Under the pieces are notes generated by a model that was given only the letters and a program-made list of their open reading frames with translations, was not told where the DNA came from and did no database searches. From Chiridota heheva (taxonomy: Eukaryota > Echinodermata > Holothuroidea > Apodida > Chiridotidae), in contig JAIGNY010000196.1 in the NCBI GenBank assembly GCA_020152595.1, positions 715,001 through 779,000 of the forward strand: DNA of 64,000 nucleotides. Direction: 5' to 3'. Positions 24,860 through 37,086 of this stretch are shown here, one piece after another. Positions within the stretch are counted from its first letter, which is position 1. Every line of letters begins with the position of its first letter. Made by a program: the position numbers and the translations under genes.

Positions 24860-27499
24860 TTAAAATGGAAAATTTGATATACACAACGTATCTATGATAG
24901 TATTACAGATACCTAATCAAATTGTTGAAGTGAGAAAACCATGCACGAATCAAGAACCAAGTCTTCCTACAACACAAAATGTGTGAAGGATTTTAGATAC
25001 AGCTTTGGTTTAAGTTTACTATACTTGTGACTTAGGTACAAAATCAAAGAAATTATCTTAGCAGATGGTTTATACTCCTTCAAACTGATGTTATATTGGA
25101 CCTTAAGCTGCCGCTGGTATTGACACGGCATCTGCCGACCACTAACTAAGTTACCACTTAACTGTTGACCTAACCTCTTCACGATATTTGTATTGAGATA
25201 GACCGTAAAACTAACCGATGCCCGATTTTATACTTTATCACTTTATCTTGACCGAGGTTTTATATCCGTTCCATATTTCTTGCGTACACACTGTCAGATT
25301 GGATATGATGGATTGTATCACAATTGAGCAAATATTGTTCTTTCCGTGATGCTATGAACTTAGGCAATAAAATAGTGTTTGATTTTATAAAAGGATTATC
25401 AGTCTTAATATTCGTACGCCCTCAATCTGTCAATGCGAAGGAAATGTTTAATACAATGTCAACATTTTGATCAAGTATCTCCTTAAGAAAGGATTCTGTT
25501 CGTGAAGAAGTCAAAAGTTGGCATTGTGTAAGAAACCAACTTTTAAGCAGCGATAAGTAACATGGAATGGTCAAACACTTGTTTTCGTCATTTTTCTCAC
25601 TTGGCGACTTTTATTTGAGACTTCGGGGATTTGGATACAGAAAAGTGAACTAGTGAAGATTACAGACCTTTAGTGGCTGTTTGATTAAAAAGCGTGCAGA
25701 AAGTACAAACGGTCGAGGATAAATGTTTTAAGGCTTTTGTCGATTAAAAATATATACTTAAGATTTGGTAAACTTAATACTCTTGAAAATATTTGAAGCT
25801 TAGAAGTTTGTTTCGCGCCAAGCACCAAACAGCTTTTAGATTGTCCTTGTTTGCTTTTATTTAATAAAAAGTTGTTAAAAAAATGATTGACATCTTTGGT
25901 AGATATGATTATAAGTTACATTATCAATTTGATATAAGTTTATAATTATTGGAAACATTTCTTGTTTAGTTATCGGGATGCACTTTACAAGAAGATGCTT
26001 TTTTTGTCATGTACTTTTTAAATAGATATTGGCCTAACTCAAAACATATTTTTCTTTTATACAGGTTTATAAGGGATCTATAAGCAGGACATCATATATA
26101 TACTGCACTGGTCACTAGTCAACACAATGGCGAATCTTTTGAATAGCAATAAATCCTAAGCGGAATAAAACATCAAGATACATTTTCACCTACTCGTTTC
26201 TTTAGCGGCCTAGTCCTCTATTATATAATGAAACTGGAACTTTACGGATTAAACCTTTAAAGTTTTGTACTGGGTATACGTTCGGAATGTATAAATAGAC
26301 TGTAGAAATATTACAAAATGGCGTCCTTCATTTATAAAACGTACTGTTTTAAAGGTCTTCATTGAAATTATAACAATAATTTTAGTTATAATTGCAAAAT
26401 ACTTGTTTGATTCTTATTTCAGCTTTAAAAGATTCTGATTATCCGAGTTAAGTATTCTGTATGACATAATTTTCCCGTATTATACATCCTCTGTGGATGA
26501 CTCGTTAGGAATTTATGCTAAACTGATTAGATACATACGGTACTATGGCAGATATTTATAGAAAGATGTTTCATTAAACTAAAAATATGGTCAACTTCGA
26601 CAAACTTGGACAAAATGCCATGACCTACTTTCCTTCTTATTTTTTCCACGCTTTCAAATAAAAAAAAAAATGATCCATGAAAATTGGTAAATCAGGTTGT
26701 AAAAACTGAAGATTTTTGTTGTTGTTACGAGTGCACCGTGACGACCTGAGGCCGGAGGCCTATACCACGGAACCAAGGCTTGAATATAGACTAAAATATA
26801 GATTTTGAAATAAATGGTAGCCGGTCTAGACTGCTAGACAGGAGTTGTTGCCCGATACACTTATGATATTTAATATGTATAACAAAATACCTTTTATTAT
26901 AAATTCCAATTCAATGCAAATCTAACTAACTTAAAAATGAATTTACCATGATATGGCATGTCTGATGATACACAATTTGATTAAAGATTTTTGTATAGAC
27001 ATAGGCAAACATACTCATTCAGCCATTTATATTGCTAAAAACATTTAGATATTTGTTGAAGTAATATGTTTCGAATTTCTCCAGCTTTGTATATTGCTTC
27101 CATCTGTAAATCGATCTCCTCTTCCCTTGTTGTTCTTATTTCTACATAGACCCCAACTGCCTAAGACATATTACTGCGTGATTACATTTATTTCGTTCGC
27201 ACAAAAAAACTTTAGTTTTAGAACAAAAACCTTCAATTTGGAGCAAATTCTTTAATTGTAGAGCAAAAAACTTTAAATATGGAGCAAAAATCTTCAATAT
27301 GGAGCCACACCTTCAACTTTGGACAAATACTCCTCATTTGGATCAAGAAAGGCAACAGGTAAACTCCTTAATAAGATGAGTTTTAGGAGGTTTGAACCTC
27401 TCAAAAAGAACTAAAAGCTAGGATATACGTTTCTGTCTACAGGCTATGACAACTGGCATGACTGACTGATGAAAAATGATGGTGGCGCAGTGACAATAT
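24860..27499. other. Intergenic, no gene recognised
   Basis: AT-rich with no coding signal. A run of variants of ggagcaaa(a/t)..cttcaat(a/t)t at 27200-27350 is a short degenerate repeat. Confidence 0.45.
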
Positions 27500-28469
27500 C
27501 AGTCTGGCAGCATGCCTATTAATGGGAACATAGATGTTCCTAAAAATGGGAACATTTTGCTACATGGAAGCCACCATTTTGTGATATTTCCATGATCCTT
27601 TGCTATCTTAACGTTAAAGCCTTATGCAATGTTACATATTTCAAATTTAAAATACCTCTGAGAAAAGTATCTTTGCTAGGCAGTCCGGTAGCATGCCTTT
27701 TAATGGTAACATAAATGTTCCTTTTAATGGGAGCATTTTGCTACATAGAAGCCGTCATTTTGTGGTATTTTCCATGATCCTTTGCTATCCTAACGTGAAA
27801 GCCTTATGCAATGTTACATTTTTTAAATTTGAGATACGTCTGGGGAAAATATCTTTGCTAAAGGAAATTTTAAACTGATGAAAATACCTTCATTACTATC
27901 ATGGATACAATTTTTCCACTCCCATTTTATATGTTCACCACGCCGTTTTTGAAATATCAGATAGAATAGACAATAGAGCTAGGCTTTTAGGCGCAAAACG
28001 GCCATTTTGAAAATTCAAATGTTTTTGAAAAAAATGATTTTTAATATATTAAGGACATAAATTAGAAACTATGACATTTTATCGCAACATCTGAACAATA
28101 TGGCTGCATGACTTCAATATTCTCGCGTCTTATAAATGTTCTTATTAAAAGGCATGCTTCCGGACTGCTAAGGGAAACTTAAAACTCATGAAAATGTATC
28201 ACTGTCATGGCTAAAACTTTTCCACTCCCATTTGATATGTTCACCACGCCATTTTCGAAATATTAAAAATAATAGACAATAGAACTATAGGCTTTTAGGC
28301 AGAAAACGGCTATTTAAAAGTTTTTCAAATAATTTTTCAACACAATGAATTTGAATATTTCAAGTACATAAATTAGAAACTATGACATTCTACCGCAACA
28401 TCTGAACAATATGGCTGCCTGGTTTTAATGTTCTCGTGTGTTATAAATGTTCGGGATGCTCCCAGACTA
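27500..28469. mobile_element. MITE (outer copy) interrupted by a copy of itself; TSD CAATAT
   Basis: The ends CAGTCTGGCAGCATGCC and (reverse complement) TAGTCTGGGAGCATCCC form the TIRs. The 6-bp duplication CAATAT lies at 27494-27499 and 28470-28475. Removing the inner copy (27681-28167) and one TSD leaves about 477 bp, the same size as the inner copy. Confidence 0.85.
27681..28167. mobile_element. Same-family MITE (inner copy), 487 bp
   Basis: Ends CAGTCCGGTAGCATGCC and (reverse complement) CAGTCCGGAAGCATGCC. Its left half repeats 27500-27680 (for example CCATGATCCTTTGCTATC, AAGCCTTATGCAATGTTACA). Its right half matches 28174-28469 (for example CATCTGAACAATATGGCTGC, AAATTAGAAACTATGACATT). 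Flanks CTAGG (27676-27680) and CTAAGG (28168-28173) are consistent with a 6-bp TSD that lost one A on the left. Confidence 0.85.
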
Positions 28470-28475
28470 CAATAT

Positions 28476-29822
28476 TATGATGTTGAAAAATGGTAAATGG
28501 TCTGAGAGTCAATCTCGTTTTAACTCTTTTATCTTAAGCAAACCTAAATATGTTCTACTTTTGTCATTAAGGGACGTAAGGGACGGATGCTTATAACATC
28601 ACATCACATCTAATATATTGTTTTTACTCAAGCCAACAATGAAAACATTTCTTGAGCCGAAGTGGACTGTCTCCCATCCCAGACTAGTGTTGTTTGTTTA
28701 TTAAATACTGTTTGTTGGTTCGCCAATTTATACCTTTTAAGTACACAAATGGACTTAACTGACGACCGTTGACAAATCCTATTAAACTGAAGTATTCCCA
28801 AATGCTTTTGTCAATAGTAACTCCAGCTCTAGTGATTATTTCCATACCTTTTAAGAATGCATTTAAACTTAAGGTGCAGATTCGAAATCAGGAAAAAAGA
28901 TAAATTAAAATTTAATGAAGTCTTAGACAACATGGGGTTTCTGATCAAATTAGTTCCTTTTTCGGGAGGCTGAGATACGGAGTGGAAACCCTTAAGTATT
29001 AATTTATTCCGGGCAAAAATTACGAAGGGTTGAAATAAACGGATTGATCGACTAAAGTTGCGTAAGTTTTTTAATTCAATCGTGGGTTAATCGCTAAGAA
29101 GCGAAAACCGTTTAATGAAACGTTAAGCAGGAAATACAATGGAAGACTATCATACCACAAGTAATTTTCTTTTCCCTTCTGTTATCTCAAGACGAGAAAC
29201 TTTTACCTTTGCTTAAGCCATTTTCTGCCGACCCAATTGTGTGGTTACATGCTTCTATAAATTCTAATTTTGAAGTTTAGGCCCAAATTTCCATTCTATA
29301 CTAGTAGACCATTAAAGATATTGTTATTTTCACCGCCAGCGATCGTTTATTCACCTTGCACTGAAAAGAGCCGTAAACCATTTACAATACCGATTCTTAT
29401 GAAATGAAAATGCATGATACAGTGGTGGCGCTACGGGGTCCCCCACCTGCTCCCCCACGAAATCAATCCCTCTTCTCTTGTCCCCAGAAGATTCTTAACG
29501 GCGACATATTTAAACCGATCTATATATTGTTTCCCCCCCCCCCCTCCCCATGAAACAAAGCTGCCTCTCTCAAGTTTTCACCGGCCTACACTAACGATAT
29601 ATCGCGGTGAAATACATTGAATAATAGCAAAACAAATAAAATTACCACTATGTCACTCTTATTCTAAAAAACATTTGTTCTAAACATTACTCAATTTAAC
29701 ATTTTCTATATATTGTTGTATATTTGCATTTGTTGCATTTCTTATATATATTTTTTCATAATATTCATATGTATGGCGCTTTTGACAACCACGTGTTTAT
29801 GATTAGCGCCTTATATGTTAGT
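28476..29822. other. Intergenic, no gene recognised
   Basis: AT-rich. It contains a CAGTGGTGGCGCTACGGGG repeat end at about 29420 and a C run near 29531-29546. Confidence 0.45.
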
Positions 29823-30576
<754 letters not shown>

Positions 30577-30577
<1 letters not shown>

Positions 30578-30740
30578 CTTATTTATTTAATTTATTCTAT
30601 TTATTTTATTTATTTTATTTATTTTTCATTTTATTTTTTATTTATTTTATTTATTTTATTTATTTTATTTATTTTATTTATTTTATTTATTTTATTTATT
30701 TTATTTATTTCATTTTATTTTTTATTCTATTTTTTTATAT
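30577..30740. repeat. (TTTAT)n tract following (ATT)n
   Basis: About 30 pentanucleotide units (TTTAT/TTTTA) with minor variation follow the ATT array directly and end in attgattgattgattt. Confidence 0.9.
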
Positions 30741-31149
30741 TGATTGATTGATTGATTTTTAATTTTGTATAATTTTAAATATTTTTGATTTTCTTAATTT
30801 TTGCTTTTCAAAATTTGCAGTCAAGATTTTCAAATATAATTTTAAATCATGATTAGAATAAAAATGAATGACCAGGGGAAGATACAGAGGTCGGGGTGTA
30901 CATCCTTCCTTCGGTGGCAAGGTTCCCCAACGTGGCCTTGTGTGTATGCATTGTGCTGTGCCCAACCCTCATCCCAGTCCCCGCCCTCATTCGATGCTCA
31001 CCAAGTAAAAACGCATTTTTTAAGTTTATAGAATTTGATATCCATTATGAAAATTCAGACCACAGAAATCGATTAAATATGTGATTCTCCCTTCAATTTG
31101 AGCTATTCAAAAGCCAAAAAAATTCCGGAGCTTTACCCATTGACTCCAA

Positions 31150-31475
31150 CTTTCCGGTAAGCTGCAAAGTGTCCCTTCAGTTTTTTTCCAAGATTGTAGA
31201 TCCCCAAAAAAGAAGACATAACACTTTTGTTGTGTGTTAAATAACCCTTTCAAAATTTGCTTAATAATTACAAATAATTACAGGGGATGGGGAAGAGAAA
31301 GGGAGGGGGGTGGGGGAGCTAAAAATAGCTGTACATAAATATTTGTAACAACATGCAAACTTTCCGGTAAGCTGCTAAGTGTCCCAATAGTTTTGTCAAG
31401 ATTGTTGGTCCCAACAAAAAAAAGACATTACGCTTTGTTGTGTATCAAACAACCCTTTCAAACTTTGCTCGATTG
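31150..31475. repeat. Direct repeat of about 110 bp, two copies
   Basis: ACTTTCCGGTAAGCTGC(A/T)AAG, then CAAGATTGT, then GACAT(A/T)AC, then TTGTTGTGT and CCCTTTCAAA occurs at 31150-31262 and again at 31361-31470, separated by about 100 bp that includes a G-rich patch. Confidence 0.7.
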
Positions 31476-31654
31476 ACAGATTGATGGCAATCATGTCATT
31501 TGCAGCTTAACTGGACATGAATCATTCACCAGTTTGTCGGACTGTGAACATTTCTATTAGCAGTGTAGCTACTGACCACAAACAGTGGCCATCGAGAAAA
31601 AAAAAAATAAACATCGTACACACAAGTCATGAAAAGTTAATTGACACTACTCAT

Positions 31655-32062
31655 CAGTCCGGTCCACGTTCCCGATCAGGAGATCTCCCAATTGGGAGAT
31701 CAAAACATGCGCAGTGACCATAATTTCAATTGTTGCTAAAAGTTCAGCCGTTAATTTTTATTTTTTTGCTTGTCAAATGTTGTAGTTCTCAACTTGTAAA
31801 CTTTGGAAATGATATTGGAATTAATATTTCTGTATAATTTGAGCTTTTGCTGGTGATTTAATTGTTAAAATCTGCTCTTTAATTTTTCAAGATTATGTTA
31901 ATATTCCCTGGTAAAAGTCAAATTTGCGCTGGGGAATATTTTGCACGCATTTTCATACATTAGACCTAAACCTATTTAACCGTTATGTATTTCTTTGGAG
32001 CAATTTGAATTTGGAAAGATGTATTGTGGGTTATAATGACAAAAAATCTCCCGATCTGGCCA
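31655..32062. mobile_element. CGATCGGG family element, diverged copy
   Basis: It starts CAGTCCGGTCCACGTTCCCG and continues with an inverted AGGAGATCTCCC pair. The far end holds TTTGAATTTGG, gatgTATTGTGGG and ATCTCCCGATCTGG, matching the order seen in the other copies. It is shorter and more worn. Confidence 0.6.
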
Positions 32063-32917
32063 GAGGTTTGAAAAGCGGGGGTAGGAGAAAAATTGCTTCC
32101 TCTGCAGGATTCCACCATCTCAGTTGCACGCCTTCTTTACGGTTTTATTAAAATAAGATTTAAAATTTTTTTAAATTGAAGAAAAATTGATTAAAACTGA
32201 AAAAAAGTTTGGTAAAACTTTCCCAAAATTTGGTAAAAAGTTTCCAAAAATTTGAAAGAGATTTCCGGCGATGAGTAGCAACAAATTTTGATGGAAGCTT
32301 AATTTAGCATAATTCCCGCTTTTATTCGGGAAGTGCTTTGGGTTATATTTCCCCCTGTGCCCCTGATCCTCATTGGGCACCCCCCTCCCTTCAGTGGGCT
32401 TTTCTCAGTCCCTCTCTTCGTGGATGAGAATTACAACCTGACTTGGTCACAGCAACAATTATCAGCAAATGTGCACCAAATGCTGTCCCTGCTAACACTG
32501 TTATACATCTTTTGAAAATGTTCTCATTCTTTTTTAATATTAACAAATAATTTTCTTTTAAAACCTTGAGCAGGGTAAAGCCAAGTAAATGATTTTGTGA
32601 AATACTGCTACCTGGGTACTGCGCTTGTCAAACGGGAGCTGCTAATGTAGTGTTGCATTAAGCTAACATTCTAGGCGAAAGATTTTACATTTTGGTTTCC
32701 GTGTCAACAGCTCATCAATAACGACCGCCATACAGACAAGATCATAACAAAGGCGTTGCTTTAGAGGTCTATGGAAGTGTATATCAGCAACAATGCTTCA
32801 AAATCTGTTGAGATATTATCATTATCAAGCTTTCATCAACACATTAAATTTGGCTATAATAGCTTACCCAATATTCAAGCTGTTCTTATTGATCTGTTGA
32901 GAATTTTGAGCCGAGGA

Positions 32918-33072
32918 ATCAGTGGTGTAGTGGTTAGTGCTTTGTCCTCTCACCTGCACGTCCCGTGTTCGAATCCTGGTGGGTCTGCAACCAGTGAGTT
33001 CACAACTGGTTATCAAAGGCCGTGGTCGTCTTGATGTAATGTTCAGCACTGGATGTTTTCGAGACGTTAAAC
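32918..33072 (+). mobile_element. tRNA-derived SINE
   Basis: The head is tRNA-like: A-box region GTGTAGTGGTTAGTGC at 32925-32940 and a strong B box TGTTCGAATCC at 32966-32976. A non-tRNA body follows, ending GAGACGTTAAAC. The acceptor stem does not close as a functional tRNA would. GACGTTAAAC endings are common in invertebrate SINEs. Confidence 0.75.
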
Positions 33073-33079
33073 ATTGCTA

Positions 33080-34020
33080 TGCTCGTGTCGTGAAGGCTCA
33101 AAACTGTACGTATGCGCGTCCATCGTGGAATAAACTGATTAATTTCTTCAATCAATCCGTACATTTTTATTGTAGATTATTTTCTCAAAATGCGTTTGTA
33201 TTTTTATACCAAATTATATAACACCCTCATCTAGAAAATGGGACACTACAAAGTTTCTTTAATACGACTTTTTATATTGTTGATGAACAATTTGGATAGT
33301 GACGTATTTATAGCGTATTTCAAGAAGACCGTATCGTTATCAGGCTAGGGGGTTGGGTCATGGATTTTCTCCAACTAAACATTAATTGAATTGTACGGAA
33401 TGAAAAGATTAATAGAAATGCGGGATTTGTTAAAGAGACTGATGGTATTTTATCCCCAATTTGCCTCTCCGGCCCCATGTATCAACTGGTCATACCATAA
33501 CTACGCCACCCAACAAACTAAATTTAGATCAGTCCATTTTGGGGATGGGGAGTTACAAAGAGTCTAGGACGTGGTGAACTTGAAAGCGTCATGTGAAACA
33601 GAACATGACATAGAAACTATAGGGCAGAGGCAAACTGCTCCGAGAAGACTTCGCCTCCCCGGTTGCATGCTTTTTTGCCGATTTGTAGGTAAAATATGGA
33701 ATTATTTTTTAAAATGTAAAATTAAAGGAAAATTTGGTTAGAGTGAAGAAAATTTTGATAAAACTGAAGGAATTGTTTTAGCATAGGCCTAACTTAAGAA
33801 AATTTGAGTCAAACGTTACAGGAGAATGAAGGAAATATCTCGATGAGCAGCCATGTTTGATTAATCCGCTTGTATCTGGGAAAAAGGTTTCAGGTGACGT
33901 CATGAGATCACGTGACTTTGTTTACATCGCCATTTTGTCAGGCGAGAACACTGTCGTCTGCTGTACACTTAATTAGACTTAAAACGTTTGTATGCTGTTA
34001 TAGAATATCATTTTTTGTAA
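33080..34020. other. Intergenic with worn repeat pieces
   Basis: No gene recognised. The block near 33655-33780 (ggttgcatgcttttttgccg, then AAAATTTGG/AAAATTTTG and TAAAACTGAA runs) resembles 32125-32240 and 9430-9620 in composition and motif order, probably an old dispersed repeat. Confidence 0.35.
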
Positions 34021-34027
34021 CATAATT

Positions 34028-34203
34028 ATGCCGGAATCTTGGCATGCACTAATAGACGTGTGCCGGGGAATAAAAAGAAGTTTTCTTGACTTCCATCTGA
34101 TCCTGATCGACGTTCGAAGTGGGTTTTTGCTGTACGACGCAACGGCTTTCAACCTACGGTTCACACTAGGATTTGCAGCGAGCACTTTATACCAGGTATA
34201 TAG
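34028..34203 (+). pseudogene. Decayed THAP-type zinc-finger domain
   Basis: THAP domains are about 90-residue C2CH zinc fingers that bind DNA, found in host factors and in P-element-type transposases. Here the start reads MPESWHAL; one frame over come NRR, then LPSDPDRRSKWVFAVRR and TRICSEHFIPG at about 34055-34200. These match the THAP pattern NRR...FHRxPxDPxRRxxWxxAVRR...RICSxHF. The copy is broken: a frameshift after codon 8, the first Cys replaced by Trp, the second Cys missing, and a TGA where the FHxxP histidine is expected. The 70-codon frame starting at 34028 is only an off-frame shadow of it. A CCAG|GTATAT donor-like site follows. Confidence 0.75.
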
Positions 34204-35346
34204 GCTTTGTCTGCGTAAAGAAAACGTAAAGAAAATATGAAGTAAAATCGGAAGCGAACAAAAAACTGCAATCAGTAAAATTCGCTAAACTGGTAGGTAG
34301 GTTAGCATGCAGTATGTTTGTTGTACGTGTGATGTGACTGAGCTGTGTGAAGACGCGTGAAACGCAACGACGCTGCTCCTGCAAAATGGCTTCCAGATGA
34401 GTTAGAGTCACGTGATGAAATCCCTCTATTGGGCAGTCTATGAGAGTTCTTGCTGCCCCGAGTGGTGACTGTAACCCTTCCTAAATTGCGCCCCGACTTG
34501 AAGGTGCTTATATCTATTAGGTTGTTAATTAAAGTTATGTAAGAAAAAATATTGCATACAGTGGTACAGGTTTACATTTTGACAGTATATTTACTATTAT
34601 GCCCCCATTGTTTGTCATGTTAATGTATGTATCACAACCTATCTGATATACTCTTTACTCTATTAGACTTTGGTCATACCCTAGCTAATTGTTACTTTGT
34701 TCAACGTTAACCTATAACAGAACATTCATTCTCCTTATTGACATTAGCATAATTTAGGTTTGTTAATCACTGGAATTTAAGCATTGTTTATTAAACTTAT
34801 CTTCAAATGTAATAAAGAATAATAATACTTTGTTTGATTTTGAAACTCTTATATCCTCTTAAACGGTTATTGATGGTAGATACAGTTTTGAGTTTGTACT
34901 GCGGGAGAGAGTACCCTCAAAACTAATGTTACAACTTAATGAACCCATTATGAAGCGATATTGAACTGTTGAACTGTTTTACTGACTACACGGCTGAGAT
35001 ATGAAAAAGAGACAACCTCGTGAGTGTTTAAGAAAACGATAAAAGAACACTTGTATCAAGTGCTGAATACACTTTCTGAGAGTCAAGAGACACTCAGCAA
35101 GTTCTCGATACATAATGTCCTTAAAGGTTTTCAAAGCACTCAAAATCCTGGCCGTTAAGATTGTGATTACCACCGAGTTAAGTAACCTATAATCTGATAA
35201 TAATAATACCACGCTTGACTGACGCGAAAACAAGCAATTTTATGAGAATTTAAAGCGCATAAAAACTGAAAAAAGGCCATCTATTAAAATGTGGCGGCGT
35301 ACATGTTATTCCAAACCGTTTCTGATTGGCCTATCAGTATAAAGTG

Positions 35347-35352
35347 CACGTT
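35347..35352. other. Target-site duplication CACGTT (left)
   Basis: Identical to 38775-38780. The pair brackets the foldback element exactly. Confidence 0.85.
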
Positions 35353-35367
35353 AGTAGTATAGTGGGT

Positions 35368-35735
35368 GCAGGATCACCCCACCAGGATCGGACCTTGAGG
35401 ATCAGCCCCAAGATCGGACCTTGAGGATCAGCCCCAGGATCGGACCTTGAGGATCAGCCCCAGGATCGGACCTTGAGGATCAGCCCCAGGATCGGACCTT
35501 GAGGATCACCCCCAGGATCGGACCTTGAAGATCTACCGTCCAGGATCAGCCCCTCGAGGATCACCCCTCTAGGATCAACCCCTCCAAGATTACCTCTCCA
35601 AGATTACCCCTTAAGGATTACCCCTCCAAGATTACCCCTCCAAGATCAGCCCTTAAGATCAGCCCTTAAGATTACCCCTCCAAGATCAGCCCTTAAGATC
35701 AGCCCTTAAGATTACCCTCTGAGGAAACTGTTCCT
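35368..35735 (+). repeat. Subterminal tandem array, left arm
   Basis: Five or so 26-bp units with core GATCGGACCTTGAGGATC plus AGCCCCAG, changing inward to 13-14 bp units AAGATTACCCCTCC and AAGATCAGCCCTT. Confidence 0.9.
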
Positions 35736-35904
35736 CTGCACATCTCAATCAATCAATACAAACAGTCTAGTCATAGGTTATTGTGACGTAATTCAATACC
35801 AGTCTGAGAATTGTTTGCTGTGAGAGGTGTAAGAGAGGTTGGGAACAAAAGACTTATTGATCTCTGTGGTGCAACAATATTGATGAGGAAAGCCTGTCAG
35901 GGTA

Positions 35905-36135
35905 AAAATAGGTCATACGATGTCAAAATAAGTGACGTCTTAAAAGAAGTAGTGACGAAAACATGTAAGAGGTAAAAATAGGTCATACATTTAGATGACA
36001 TCACATGAAACAAATATAACAACAGTATAAGCGAGCATCATACTTTTAAAAATAGTAAATTTGTTCAAATGGGATGAAGATGGTGCAATCTTAATTCTTA
36101 AACAGAGAAAAGTAAGTCAGGTCTAAATATAGGTC
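35905..36135 (+). promoter_or_regulatory. Three AGGTCA half-sites with AT-rich 5' extension
   Basis: TAAAAATAGGTCA ends at 35915 and at 35985, and CTAAATATAGGTCA ends at 36135. All fit the monomeric ROR/Rev-erb consensus WAWNTRGGTCA. They precede the TATAAATA at 36147 and the ATG at 36215, and the right arm repeats the arrangement on the minus strand. Confidence 0.35.
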
Positions 36136-36214
36136 ATAAAAAAGAATATAAATACGGATACTTCGCAGTCAATTTCATACTCTGCCAAAATAAAAAGAAC
36201 TGAGTTCTTCTAAT

Positions 36215-36319
36215 ATGACTGGAAATCAGGAAGAAGAAATAATTTGGCCCGAAGAAGATGAGACGATTCTCCTCGAAGCTTTGGAGAGGGTAGAGCGTCA
36301 AGAAAGAACAAAAGATTGA
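36215..36319 (+). CDS. Short acidic open frame in left foldback arm
   Basis: ATG 36215, TGA 36317-36319, 34 residues starting MTGNQEEEIIWPEEDETILL, an acidic, probably helical peptide. A TATAAATA box lies at 36147-36154, about 60 bp upstream, and a GCAGTAAGTT donor-like site follows at about 36341. The right arm carries the same segment on the minus strand (ATG at 37785-37783), but two bases shorter, so it is out of frame. It may be exon 1 of a captured or element-encoded gene. Function unknown. Confidence 0.35.
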   Translation: MTGNQEEEIIWPEEDETILLEALERVERQERTKD

Positions 36320-36873
36320 AGAAAGAATTTTTCAAAAGCAGTAAGTTGTTACAACAAACTTATTATCATTTCCTCATTTTATATATTCTTTTTTTTTTTT
36401 TTTTTCAACCAATATTTTCTTTAAAGTTATTTTTGATTTTCCTTTAAAGCCTTTTCAAATATGTTTAACAAAGCTGTTGGTCAATTTTAGAATTTCTTTT
36501 TAAAATTGTCATACTTTTTACATCTGAAAGAAATACTTTACACAAGTAATATTTGAAAGGATAACGAAAAATAAAAGAGTTTTTATAAAGAATATCATGT
36601 ACAAATGTTGAAAAAATAGTCTTGGATTCGAAAGAATAAGAATGAGTTTTTTTAATGTGCTTATATAACATTTAATTTTTTTGTAAAATGTTCAAAACTG
36701 CAAAGTTAATTGATTAATTTTTCTTTATCTTTTAATCTTTTTTTTTGTTGTAATTTAGTACAAAAGTCTAGAGGACGTAACGTTTTGATATATTTTTGTA
36801 GAGAAAAACTGACATGGATTTAAGGGCATTTTGAATGACACACAAAAAAAGAGTAGTTATAATCACCCTTGTA

Positions 36874-37086
36874 TTACTTCAAAAAATAATAGTTTAATTT
36901 CTCTGACTTTCTTTTTTTGGACGGACCTGGTACATCGTGGTCAGACAGGTCTTCAACGGGTTCTTTTACGAGGGGAAATTCTTCGGCCGTAAGGCTGGGT
37001 AACTTTTCAGCTGTGCTGCGGGGTACCTCTTCTGCTACCATGCGTGGTAGCTGTGCTAATTTCACATTTTCAGCATTTTCCCTTTG
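36874..37086 (-). CDS. Spacer open frame with nuclear-localisation-like tail
   Basis: A 70-codon frame opens just after CTAG at 37090-37087 and ends at the stop 36876-36874. It contains repeated AEE(V/F)P(R/L) and TAEKLPSLTAEEFP phrases, then LSDHDVPGPSKKRKSEK. It lies in the unique spacer and runs a few codons into the left arm. In orientation it fits as the last exon behind the right-arm exon-like segment (minus strand), with a TTTTGCAG acceptor candidate at 37100-37093, but I found no splice that joins the two without a stop. Confidence 0.4.
   Translation of the reverse strand, partial: QRENAENVKLAQLPRMVAEEVPRSTAEKLPSLTAEEFPLVKEPVEDLSDHDVPGPSKKRKSEKLNYYFLK

Noticed and set aside
34028..34240. 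70-codon frame as a real first exon
   Set aside because: The adjacent frame reads as a THAP domain, so this frame is a shadow of a pseudogene.
35353..35740. CRISPR-like array
   Set aside because: Units are contiguous with no unique spacers, inside a eukaryotic foldback arm.
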